Shown here one piece after another: positions 1-6,167 of a stretch of DNA of 8,706 nt (the first letter of the stretch is position 1; each line of letters opens with the position of its first letter). The translations under genes and the position numbers were made by a program. The notes below the pieces were generated by a model. The model was not told the origin of the DNA, made no database searches, and saw only the letters and a program-made list of their open reading frames with translations. The DNA comes from JBKJML01 sp046596415 (lineage in GTDB: Bacteria; Actinomycetota; Thermoleophilia; Gaiellales; Gaiellaceae): contig JBKJML010000156.1 of the NCBI GenBank assembly GCA_046596415.1, positions 1-8,706 of the forward strand. The letters are read 5' to 3'.

Positions 1-5
1 AGAGA

Positions 6-20
6 CGACGAATCCCGTCG
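6..20. repeat. Short inverted repeat upstream of the cysteine cluster
   Basis: CGACG (6-10) and CGTCG (16-20) are perfect inverted 5-base arms separated by 5 bases, and sit immediately upstream of the -10 box of the first gene. The position, between or over the -35 and -10 elements, would suit a repressor operator. It could equally be the base of a small hairpin from an upstream gene's end, or chance in GC-rich DNA. The window edge hides the rest of the context. Confidence 0.25.
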
Positions 21-21
21 C

Positions 22-27
22 TATACT
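22..27 (+). promoter_or_regulatory. Candidate -10 box of the moeZ-cysO-cysM-mec operon
   Basis: TATACT differs from the sigma-70 consensus TATAAT at one position and is a rare AT-rich island here. A start of transcription about 7 bases downstream would fall around 34, leaving a leader of only a few bases before the ATG at 38, so the mRNA would be nearly leaderless, which is common in actinobacteria. The -35 element would lie at or beyond the left edge and cannot be judged. The GGAAAG just before the ATG is a poor Shine-Dalgarno sequence. Confidence 0.45.
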
Positions 28-37
28 CTGGAAAGTA

Positions 38-1213
38 ATGGCTTCCTACCGCGAGCTCCTCAACCAGGTGAAGGCCGAGATCGCCGAGATCGGCGCCGCC
101 GACGCGCGTGACCGCGCGGCAGCCGACGACGCGCCGCTGCTGCTCGACGTGCGCGAGCAGGACGAGTGGCAGGAGGGCCATATCCCGGGCGCGATCCATC
201 TCCCGCGTGGCAACCTCGAATCGCGCGTCGAGGGCCTGCTGCCGGATCGCGAGCGTGAGCTCGTCGTCTACTGCGCGGGCGGCTCGCGCTCCGCGTTCGC
301 CGCGAAGTCGCTGGCGGAGCTCGGCTACACGAACGTCGTCTCGCTCGCGGGCGGCTTCACCGACTGGAAGCGGAACGGCTTCGACATCGCGCTGCCGAAG
401 ACACTGACAGCCCCGCAGCGAGCGCGCTACTCGCGCCACCTGTTGATCCCCGAGGTCGGCGAGGCCGGCCAGCAGCGGCTGCTCGAGTCGCGTGTGCTGC
501 TGATCGGCGCCGGCGGGCTCGGCTCACCCGCGTCGCTCTACCTCGCCGCAGCGGGCGTCGGCACGCTCGGGATCGTCGACGCCGACGTGGTCGACGACTC
601 GAACCTGCAGCGCCAGATCGTCCACTCGACCGAGAGCCTCGGCGAACCGAAGGTGCTGTCCGCGAAGCACACGATCGAGGCGCTGAACCCGGACGTGAAG
701 GTGGTGCCCTACCAGGAGCGGCTCACCTCCGAGAACGTCGACCGAATCCTCGCCGACGGCTGGGATGTGATCGTCGACGGCGCCGACAACTTCCCCACTC
801 GCTACCTCGTCAACGACGCTTCCGTCTGGCACGACATCCCCGTCGTCCACGGCTCGATCTACCGCTTCGACGGGCAGGTGACCGTCTTCAAGCCGCATGC
901 AGGTCCGTGCTACCGCTGCCTGTTCCCGCAGCCACCTCCCCCGGAGCTCGCCCCGAGCTGCGCCGAGGGCGGTGTGCTCGGCGTCCTCCCCGGGATCATC
1001 GGCTCACTCCAGGCGAGCGAGACGCTGAAGCTCCTGATCGGCGCCGGCGACTCGCTCCAGGGCCGCCTGCTCCTCTTCGACGCGCTCGCGACGAGCTTCG
1101 ACGAGGTCTCGGTGCGGCGCGACCCGGACTGCCCGGTCTGCGGCGAGCACCCGACGATCACCGAGTACATCGACTACCTAGAGTTCTGCGCCGGTCCGAA
1201 GGTGGCCTCATGA
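38..1213 (+). CDS. moeZ: Rhodanese-ThiF/MoeB fusion: sulfur-carrier adenylyltransferase/sulfurtransferase
   Basis: A cytoplasmic enzyme of 391 residues that should activate the C-terminal glycine of a ubiquitin-like carrier with ATP and then supply sulfur as a persulfide. Residues 31-118 form a rhodanese domain (LLLDVRE at 34-40, GHIPGAIHLP at 47-56, active-site loop CAGGSRS with Cys79). Residues 125-391 form the E1-like domain: RYSRHLLIPEVG, nucleotide loop GAGGLGS (157-163), NLQRQ (189-193), GADN with Asp250, Cys308 in the PSCAEGG loop, and the zinc pairs CYRC (291-294) and CPVC (365-368). All expected catalytic and zinc residues are present. Mycobacterial MoeZ has the opposite order, with rhodanese last. 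The stop overlaps the next gene by four bases (ATGA), and the cysO-cysM-mec genes that follow identify the carrier as its likely substrate. A role in molybdopterin or thiamine sulfur transfer as well is possible. Confidence 0.92.
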   Translation: MASYRELLNQVKAEIAEIGAADARDRAAADDAPLLLDVREQDEWQEGHIPGAIHLPRGNLESRVEGLLPDRERELVVYCAGGSRSAFAAKSLAELGYTNVVSLAGGFTDWKRNGFDIALPKTLTAPQRARYSRHLLIPEVGEAGQQRLLESRVLLIGAGGLGSPASLYLAAAGVGTLGIVDADVVDDSNLQRQIVHSTESLGEPKVLSAKHTIEALNPDVKVVPYQERLTSENVDRILADGWDVIVDGADNFPTRYLVNDASVWHDIPVVHGSIYRFDGQVTVFKPHAGPCYRCLFPQPPPPELAPSCAEGGVLGVLPGIIGSLQASETLKLLIGAGDSLQGRLLLFDALATSFDEVSVRRDPDCPVCGEHPTITEYIDYLEFCAGPKVAS

Positions 1214-1482
1214 CGACGGTGCGGATCCCACCGACGCTCCGCGCCGAGGTCGGCGGCGAGCGCCAGGTGAGCGCCCAGGGGGCGACCGTCCGCGAGGTGC
1301 TCGAGGATCTCGCCGTGCGCTTCCCGGCGCTCGGCGCGCAGCTCTTCGAGGGCAGCGAGGTCGCGCCGTTTCTCAACGTCTACCTCGGTGGCGAGGACGT
1401 GCGTACGCTCGACGGTCCCGAGACCTCCGTCATGTCCGGCCAGACGCTCATCCTCCTGCCCGCTATGGCAGGCGGATGCTGA
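1210..1482 (+). CDS. cysO: CysO-type ubiquitin-like sulfur carrier ending in Gly-Gly-Cys
   Basis: A 90-residue beta-grasp protein of the MoaD/ThiS/CysO family. It begins MTTVRIPPTLR, has the helix region TVREVLEDLAVRFP (27-40), the strand FLNVYLGGEDVR (54-65), and the tail ILLPAMAGGC. The closely similar ILPAVAGG end of M. tuberculosis CysO, together with the neighbours cysM and mec, favours CysO over MoaD or ThiS. The carrier's Gly-Gly is adenylated and thiocarboxylated by the upstream fusion enzyme and then serves CysM as sulfur donor. Unusually, a cysteine codon (1477-1479) follows the two glycines, so the carrier cannot be activated until that residue is removed, presumably by the JAMM peptidase encoded two genes on. 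The ATG overlaps the previous stop (ATGA) and has an AAGGTGG ribosome site. The 3' end overlaps the cysM start by seven bases, implying translational coupling. An upstream in-frame extension to 907 is merely open frame inside moeZ. Confidence 0.9.
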   Translation: MTTVRIPPTLRAEVGGERQVSAQGATVREVLEDLAVRFPALGAQLFEGSEVAPFLNVYLGGEDVRTLDGPETSVMSGQTLILLPAMAGGC

Positions 1483-2411
1483 CCACCGCCGACTCGCTCC
1501 TCTCCCTCGTCGGCAACACCCCGCTCGTCGAGCTCTCCCGTTTCGTCGGGAAGCCGGGTGTGAAGCTGTACGCGAAGCTCGAGGGGCAGAACCCGACCGG
1601 CTCGACCAAGGACCGGGTCGCCAAGGCGATGATCGAGGCAGCGGAGGCCTCGGGCGAGCTCGAGCCTGGCCGGCGCCTGCTCGAGCCGACGAGCGGCAAC
1701 ACCGGCATCTCGCTGGCGCTCGTCGCGAAGCTGAAGGGCTATGAGCTCACCTGCGTGCTGCCGGAGAACGCGACCGACGAGCGCAAGCGGCTGCTCGAGC
1801 TCTACGGAGCCGAGCTTGTCTTGTCGCCCGGTGAGCAGGGGTCGAACGGCGCCGTGCGGCTCGCGCTCGAACTGGCCGAGCGCGACCCGTCCCTGTTCAT
1901 GCCGTTCCAGTACGCGAACGAGGCGAACCCGCGAGCCCATTACGAGGGGACCGGAGCGGAGATCGCGGCGGCGCTCGACCGGGTCGACGTCCTCGTCGCC
2001 GGGCTCGGCACCGGGGGCACGCTGATGGGGGCCGGCAAGCGACTGCGCGAGAGCTTCCCGGACGTCGTCGTCGCTGCGGCCGAGCCGCTGCCCGGCGATC
2101 CGGTGATGGGGCTGCGCTCGCTCGCCGACGGCTACGTGCCGCCGATTCTCGATGTCTCGAAGCTCGACCGGAAGGTGCTCGTCTCGAACGAGGAGTCGGT
2201 CGCTGCGCTCCGAGAGCTGCTCGACACCGAGGGACTGTTCGGCGGCGTCTCGGCCGGCGCGGTCGTGCATGTCGCGCGCAAGCTCGCACACGAACTGGAC
2301 GAGGGAGTCGTCGTCTGTGTCCTCGCCGACGGCGGCTGGAAGTACCTCTCCGCCGACTTCTGGGATGCGAAAGACGTGGAGACGTCGATGGAGCGGACCG
2401 TCTGGTGGTGA
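1476..2411 (+). CDS. cysM: CysM: O-phosphoserine / CysO-thiocarboxylate cysteine synthase
   Basis: A PLP-dependent fold-type II enzyme of 311 residues. Visible signatures are LVGNTPLVEL (11-20), NPTGSTKDR with the Schiff-base Lys45, the substrate loop PTSGNTG (71-77), the phosphate-binding GTGGT (178-182), GLRSL with Arg214, and GVSAGA (257-262) with the serine that contacts the pyridine nitrogen. It resembles M. tuberculosis CysM throughout, including the EPTSGNTGISLA and GWKYLS stretches and a tryptophan-rich C-terminal end (TVWW), which in that enzyme is part of a mobile lid over the active site. In the mycobacterial system it adds the CysO thiocarboxylate to O-phosphoserine-derived aminoacrylate to make CysO-Cys. 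Its Arg214 aligns with the arginine that selects O-phosphoserine there. The ATG lies within the last codons of cysO (ATGCTGA overlap) and the end overlaps mec. An ordinary sulfide-using O-acetylserine sulfhydrylase is possible from sequence alone, but the neighbours argue for CysO use. Confidence 0.93.
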   Translation: MLTTADSLLSLVGNTPLVELSRFVGKPGVKLYAKLEGQNPTGSTKDRVAKAMIEAAEASGELEPGRRLLEPTSGNTGISLALVAKLKGYELTCVLPENATDERKRLLELYGAELVLSPGEQGSNGAVRLALELAERDPSLFMPFQYANEANPRAHYEGTGAEIAAALDRVDVLVAGLGTGGTLMGAGKRLRESFPDVVVAAAEPLPGDPVMGLRSLADGYVPPILDVSKLDRKVLVSNEESVAALRELLDTEGLFGGVSAGAVVHVARKLAHELDEGVVVCVLADGGWKYLSADFWDAKDVETSMERTVWW

Positions 2412-2791
2412 TCTCCCCCGAGGTGCGCGCCGCAATCGCGGCCCACGCCGAAGCCGAGGCTCCGAACGAGGCGTGCGGCCTGCTTGTGATTCGCGCCGGG
2501 ATCGCCGAGCGCTACGAGCCCGGCGAGAACACCGCCGCCTCTCCCTACCGCTTCGAGCTCCGGCCGGGCAGCCCCGAGACGCCGTTCCTGGAGGACGAGG
2601 AGGGCGTCGAGGTCGGCCTGGTCCATTCGCACATCTCCTCGCAGGCCCACCCGTCGAAGACGGACGTCGAGAATGCCCGGGTCGACTGGCCGGACCGACC
2701 GTTTCTCATCTACTGCCTGCGCGAGCGCGATCTGGCCGCCTTCCGGATCGGACGCGACGGCCAGATCGCGAAGCTTGAGCTCTCTAGGTGA
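2405..2791 (+). CDS. mec: Mec-type JAMM zinc metallopeptidase (CysO-Cys hydrolase)
   Basis: A single-domain JAB1/MPN/Mov34 (JAMM) peptidase of 128 residues. The full zinc motif is visible: Glu22 in NEACGLL, then His74-Ser-His76, seven residues, Ser84, two residues, Asp87. In M. tuberculosis, Mec releases cysteine from the C-terminus of CysO-Cys and regenerates the free Gly-Gly carrier. Here it should do the same and also trim the encoded Cys from newly made CysO. The start is GTG at 2405, overlapping cysM by seven bases, or GTG at 2408 with a four-base overlap. GGAG at 2390-2393 is slightly better spaced for 2405. At 128 residues it is somewhat shorter than mycobacterial Mec, but no core element is missing. 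Its last eight bases overlap the end of the convergent cupredoxin gene, and I see no terminator hairpin between them. Confidence 0.9.
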   Translation: MVISPEVRAAIAAHAEAEAPNEACGLLVIRAGIAERYEPGENTAASPYRFELRPGSPETPFLEDEEGVEVGLVHSHISSQAHPSKTDVENARVDWPDRPFLIYCLRERDLAAFRIGRDGQIAKLELSR

Positions 2792-3143
2792 CGGTGAAGC
2801 TGCCCTTCATCGACGCGGAATGCGGGTTGCACACGAACGTGTACTTCCCCCGCTTCAGGGTGATCGTGTAGGTCTTCGTTCCCTGGCGTGCGACGCCGGA
2901 ATCGATGTTGACGCCAGCCCCCCGCAGGTGGAAGTTGTGGATGGCCGACTTGTCGCTGATCGTCAGCGCGTACTTGCCGGCCTTGAGCGTCTTGACGGTC
3001 TTGCCGCCGCTCTTGAGCGTGATCGTGAAGCCGGGGCCGACGGCGCCGACGAGTTTCGGCAAGGCGGCCTGCGACGGCGCAGCCGTCAGAGCGAGCGCGG
3101 AAGCGGCGACCGTGCCGGCGAGCGCAATACGTGTGAGAGTCAA
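2784..3143 (-). CDS. Small exported cupredoxin (type 1 copper protein)
   Basis: The start is TTG at 3143, because AAGGAG (3149-3154) stands five bases before it; this gives 119 residues. A TTG at 3176 opens the frame earlier but has no such site. Residues 1-26 look like a Sec signal peptide: one Arg, a hydrophobic run IALAGTVAASALALTA, then PSQA before a likely cut at 26/27. No lipobox or anchor is present, so the product is probably secreted or cell-wall associated. The mature part, about 93 residues, is one cupredoxin domain. IHNFHL gives His69, and CNPHSASM gives Cys105, His108 and Met112, the set of ligands for a blue-copper site. Small electron-transfer or copper-holding proteins of this shape are known; the partner is unknown. 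It lies 79 bases downstream of the aldo/keto reductase, so it may be read from its own promoter or from the operon. Confidence 0.85.
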   Translation of the reverse strand: MTLTRIALAGTVAASALALTAAPSQAALPKLVGAVGPGFTITLKSGGKTVKTLKAGKYALTISDKSAIHNFHLRGAGVNIDSGVARQGTKTYTITLKRGKYTFVCNPHSASMKGSFTVT

Positions 3144-3222
3144 TGCAACTCCTTGTTGGGAGAACCTGTACGACAAAGAGTACGTCCGAGGGGCGGGTTC
3201 GGATGTTGCGGAGTTGTGAAGA
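3144..3222 (-). promoter_or_regulatory. Leader region of the cupredoxin gene with a candidate -10
   Basis: This 79-base gap is the longest non-coding stretch of the window and less GC-rich than its surroundings. On the minus strand it holds a TACTCT hexamer (3177-3182) that fits the TAnnnT pattern of -10 boxes and would start transcription near 3170, giving a leader of roughly 27 bases that contains AAGGAG (3149-3154). No convincing -35 element precedes it. GTAC occurs twice, at 3168-3171 and 3180-3183, around the hexamer; this may be chance. The gap suggests the cupredoxin gene can be expressed apart from the sugar operon. Confidence 0.3.
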
Positions 3223-4062
3223 TCAGCCGCCGAGCCTGGCGAGCTCCTCAGCCGAGAGCAGCAGCTCGCGCGCGCCGAGGTTCTCCTCGAGGTGCTCGAG
3301 CGACGAGGTGCCGGGAATCGGGATCACGACGGCCGAGCGCTGGAGGAGCCAGGCGAGCGCGACCTGCGCCGGTGTTGCCTCGTGCGCCCGGGCAACCTCC
3401 TCGACCGGGCCGCCGGGCCGGGCCAGCGCGCCCGCGTCGAGCGGAAACCAGGGCAGGAAGGCGATCCCCTCCCGATCGCATGCGTCGAGCACGTCCTCCG
3501 ACTCGCGGTTGCCGAGGTTGTACTCGTTCTGCACGGAGACGATCTCGACGATCCTCCGTGCCTCCTCGAGCTGCGCGACGTCGACGTTCGAGAGGCCGAC
3601 GTGCCGGATCTTGCCCGCCGCCTGCAGCTCCGCGACAGCACCGACCGAGTCCGCGAAGGGCGTCGCCGGATCCGGTCGGTGGAGCTGGTAGAGATCGATC
3701 GTCTCGACCCGGAGCCGGCGGAGCGACGCCTCGCAGGCCGCCTTCAGGTACTCGGGCCGTCCGTCGGGCGGCCAGTTGCCGCCGCTACCCCGTGTCAGAC
3801 CGCCCTTCGTCGCAACCGTGATCCCCTCGTAGGGGTGGAGCGCCTCGGCGACCTGGAGCTCATTCACCTCGGGCCCGTAGGCGTCGGCCGTGTCGAAGAA
3901 GTCGACGCCCAACTCGCGCGCGCGGCGCAGGACCGCGAGCGCGTTGTCGCGATCGTCCGGCCAGCCGGTGACGTTCGGGCCGCAAAGGCGCATCGCGCCG
4001 TAGCCGAGCCGGTTCACCGCGAGCTCGCCGCCGATCAGGAACGTGTCTGCCGCACTACCCAT
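3223..4062 (-). CDS. Aldo/keto reductase, YdbC (PdxI)-like
   Basis: An NADPH-dependent (beta/alpha)8 oxidoreductase of 279 residues. The catalytic tetrad is visible as Asp57 and Tyr62 (FFDTADAYG), Lys86 (VATKGG) and His128 (LYQLHRP). HVGLSNV and SVQNEYNL are the usual cofactor-side motifs, and VVIPIPGTSS near the end contacts the cofactor phosphate. The N-terminal NRLGYGAM and the QNEYN and IPGTSS stretches resemble E. coli YdbC (PdxI), which has been described as a pyridoxal reductase. The real substrate here could instead be a sugar aldehyde or ketone, given its position at the 3' end of a sugar operon. The start lies six bases after the stop of the SDR gene, so co-transcription is likely, but its ribosome site is weak. 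The length is normal for the family and nothing appears broken. Confidence 0.85.
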   Translation of the reverse strand: MGSAADTFLIGGELAVNRLGYGAMRLCGPNVTGWPDDRDNALAVLRRARELGVDFFDTADAYGPEVNELQVAEALHPYEGITVATKGGLTRGSGGNWPPDGRPEYLKAACEASLRRLRVETIDLYQLHRPDPATPFADSVGAVAELQAAGKIRHVGLSNVDVAQLEEARRIVEIVSVQNEYNLGNRESEDVLDACDREGIAFLPWFPLDAGALARPGGPVEEVARAHEATPAQVALAWLLQRSAVVIPIPGTSSLEHLEENLGARELLLSAEELARLGG

Positions 4063-4068
4063 TTCGCA

Positions 4069-4776
4069 TTAGCCCCAGGACTGCTCGGTCATCGGCCGCA
4101 GCGCGACCTCGAGGATGCGATGGCTCCGCGGCCGGGTGAGCACGAACAGGACGACTTCGGCGACCTCGTCGGCGGTCATCATTCCGGGCAGGACGTCCGG
4201 GGTGCGCCCACGGCCGTCGTCGAGGGCGAAGTCGGTGGCGACGCCGCCGGGGCAGACGCTCGTGCAACGGACGCCGCGCTCGCGGAGCTCATGGTCGAGA
4301 GCACGAATGAAGCCGACCTGACCGAACTTCGACGCGCAGTAGACGGCCTCGTACGGGAGGCCGCGACGCCCGGCCTCCGAGGCAACGGTGACAACGTCGG
4401 CCGCACCGGTTTCGAGCAGATGGGGCAGCGCAGCGCGGACGGCGTGGAGCGTCCCCTTGAGGTTGACATCCACCATCTCGTCCAGGTGGGCGGCAGAGAG
4501 ATCGAGAAAGGAGCCGTAGGCGCCGACGCCCGCGTTCGCGACGACGATGTCGAGCCGGCCGTGGCGCTCGACCGTCGCCGCAACAAGCGCTTCGAGCTGC
4601 GCCGGGTCGCGAACGTCACAGGGGAGCGCGACAGCGCCTTCGATCCCCAGGTCGTCGCCGCTGCGAGAGGCGAGCCCGAGCTGGGCGCCGTGAGCGTCGA
4701 GGGTGCGAGCCACCGCGGCGCCGATGCCCCGGCTCGCACCGGTCACGAGCGCCACCTTGCCGTCGAGTCGTCTCAT
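4069..4776 (-). CDS. Short-chain dehydrogenase/reductase (classical SDR)
   Basis: A 235-residue NAD(P)-dependent oxidoreductase. The cofactor loop TGASRGIG is at 12-19, with Arg15 next to the glycines and Arg38 at the end of the second strand (ASRSG), which suggests NADP(H). Further motifs are CDVRD (53-57), NAG (81-83), Asn105, the catalytic Ser133 (TVASEAG) and the Tyr146-x3-Lys150 pair (YCASK), then CPGGVATDF, where bound cofactor is contacted. All members of the Asn-Ser-Tyr-Lys tetrad are present. The ATG overlaps the kinase stop (ATGA, 4773-4776) and has the best ribosome site of the operon, TGGAGG six bases upstream, so it may be made in higher amount than its neighbours. The substrate cannot be read from sequence; the operon suggests a sugar, polyol or sugar acid. 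Confidence 0.88.
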   Translation of the reverse strand: MRRLDGKVALVTGASRGIGAAVARTLDAHGAQLGLASRSGDDLGIEGAVALPCDVRDPAQLEALVAATVERHGRLDIVVANAGVGAYGSFLDLSAAHLDEMVDVNLKGTLHAVRAALPHLLETGAADVVTVASEAGRRGLPYEAVYCASKFGQVGFIRALDHELRERGVRCTSVCPGGVATDFALDDGRGRTPDVLPGMMTADEVAEVVLFVLTRPRSHRILEVALRPMTEQSWG

Positions 4777-6167
4777 CGTTCCTCCAGAGGTCGCAGAGCG
4801 GGATAGAGCGAGCGAAAACGAGGGTACGCGTCCGCGTAGGCAGCCTGCCAGGCCAGGTCGGGCTCGACCGTGTCGCGCACGGCGACGCAGGCCGCAACGG
4901 CCTCGCCCGCGGTCGCCCAGACGCCGGCGGCGACGCCGCCGAGCAGCGCCGCCCCGAACGCGGATCCCTCCTCCGCCGACGTTGTCTCGAGCGGGATCCC
5001 GAGCGTCGATGCGACGATCTTCAGCCAGAGCCGGCTGCGCGCGCCGCCGCCGGAGACGCGGCCAACCGTGGGCTCTACTCCGAGCGCGCGCAGCAGCTCC
5101 AGCGAGTCGCGAAGGCCGAATGCGACCCCCTCGAGCACCGCACGGACAAGCGCGCCACGGTCGTGGCGCAGCCCGAGCCCGACGAAGGCGCCACGAGCAT
5201 CGGGATCCGCGTGCGGCGTCCGCTCGCCGGCCAGATACGGCGCAAAGAGCAGGCCTTCCACGCCAGGCTGCCAGCGATCCGCCGCCGCGACGAGCTCGGC
5301 GAACTCGCCGCCCAGGATGTCGCGGAGCCAGCGCAACGACCCTGCCGCCGAGAGCATCACGCCCATCGCGTGCCAGGTCGCCGGGACGGCATGGCAGAAG
5401 ACGTGGACGCGAGCTTCCGGATCCGCGCGGTACCCGGGTAGCACTGCGAAGACGACGCCGGAGGTGCCGAGGACGACCGAGACAGGGCCAGGGCGGTCGA
5501 CGCCCACTCCGAGCGCTGCCGCCGCCTGGTCGCCGGCGCCGGCGATCTCGGTTCCCTCATGCACGTCGGGCAGCCACGCCCGCGGCAGCTCGAGCGCGTC
5601 GAGCACTTCGTCGCTCCAGCACCGGTGAGCGACATCGAAGAGCAGCGTGCCGGAGGCGTCGGCAGCGTCGATCGCACGCTCCCCGGTCAGCCGGAAGCGA
5701 ACGTAGTCCTTCGGCAACAGCACCTGTGCGATCCGGGCGTAGGCGTCGGGCTCGTTGTTGCGCAGCCACAGAAGCTTCGGTGCGGTGAAGCCGGTCAGCG
5801 CCCGGTTCCCGGTCAGCTCGATCAGCCGCTCGAGCCCGACCCGCTCCTCGATTGCTGCACACTCGGCCGCTGTGCGCTGGTCGTTCCAGAGAATCGCCGG
5901 CCGCAACACGCGGTCGGCGGCGTCGAGCACGACGAGGCCGTGCATCTGACCGGAGAGCCCGAGCGGGTCACCGTGCTTCCAGCCCAGCTCGGCGAGCGCC
6001 GCCTCGCTGGCGCGCCACCAGTCGGCCGGATCCTGCTCCGCCCAGCCTGCCTGTGGGGTCGAGAGCGGATAGCCGTGCTCGACCCGCGCAAGCACCTCGC
6101 CCGTCGGCGAGATCGCGATCGCCTTGACGCCCGTCGTGCCGACGTCGAGCCCGACGAGGCGCGTCAC
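4773..6167 (-). CDS. xylB: Xylulokinase-like FGGY-family carbohydrate kinase with internal deletion
   Basis: A 464-residue ATP-dependent sugar kinase from GTG at 6167, which overlaps the isomerase stop by four bases (GTGA). A longer reading frame to 6281 would add an arginine-rich tail inside the isomerase gene and is rejected. Family marks are GLDVGTTGVK (6-15, Asp8), SGQMHG (72-77), AILWNDQR (91-98), GFTAPKLLW (126-134), LLPKDY (150-155), catalytic Asp213 in GAGDQ, VLGTSGV (232-238), GERTPH (314-319) and GGGARSRLW (373-381). SGQMHG and WNDQR point to xylulokinase rather than glycerol or gluconate kinase. It would phosphorylate the ketose made by the neighbouring isomerase. About twenty residues normally present between the EGTEIAG segment (204-210) and the GD of the catalytic loop are missing, though the frame is intact; activity is therefore uncertain. 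Confidence 0.88.
   Translation of the reverse strand: MTRLVGLDVGTTGVKAIAISPTGEVLARVEHGYPLSTPQAGWAEQDPADWWRASEAALAELGWKHGDPLGLSGQMHGLVVLDAADRVLRPAILWNDQRTAAECAAIEERVGLERLIELTGNRALTGFTAPKLLWLRNNEPDAYARIAQVLLPKDYVRFRLTGERAIDAADASGTLLFDVAHRCWSDEVLDALELPRAWLPDVHEGTEIAGAGDQAAAALGVGVDRPGPVSVVLGTSGVVFAVLPGYRADPEARVHVFCHAVPATWHAMGVMLSAAGSLRWLRDILGGEFAELVAAADRWQPGVEGLLFAPYLAGERTPHADPDARGAFVGLGLRHDRGALVRAVLEGVAFGLRDSLELLRALGVEPTVGRVSGGGARSRLWLKIVASTLGIPLETTSAEEGSAFGAALLGGVAAGVWATAGEAVAACVAVRDTVEPDLAWQAAYADAYPRFRSLYPALRPLEER

Noticed and set aside
907..1209. Extended N-terminus for the sulfur carrier
   Set aside because: Overlaps the C-terminal domain of the fusion enzyme in another frame and encodes Arg/Pro-rich sequence; family length fits the ATG at 1210.
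1380..2435. Open frame of 351 codons on the minus strand, opposite cysM
   Set aside because: Antisense shadow of a gene with all PLP-enzyme motifs; its own translation is low complexity.
2770..2800. Terminator between mec and the cupredoxin gene
   Set aside because: No stem with a T-run is visible at the tail-to-tail junction, and the two genes overlap there.
3144..3176. Upstream TTG start for the cupredoxin at 3176
   Set aside because: It would put polar residues before the signal peptide and would have the AAGGAG site inside the gene; TTG at 3143 has that site five bases ahead.
2673..3821. Plus-strand frame of 382 codons running across the cupredoxin and AKR genes
   Set aside because: The translation becomes an Arg/Ala/Pro-rich run without domains, and it crosses the ends of three well supported genes.
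3292..4806. Open frame of 504 codons on the plus strand, opposite the AKR and SDR genes
   Set aside because: Arginine- and glycine-rich translation with no domain motif, lying antisense to two genes with complete catalytic motifs; long antisense frames are expected in GC-rich DNA.
4703..5788. Plus-strand frame of 361 codons opposite the kinase
   Set aside because: Extremely arginine-rich shadow of the kinase coding strand, no motif.
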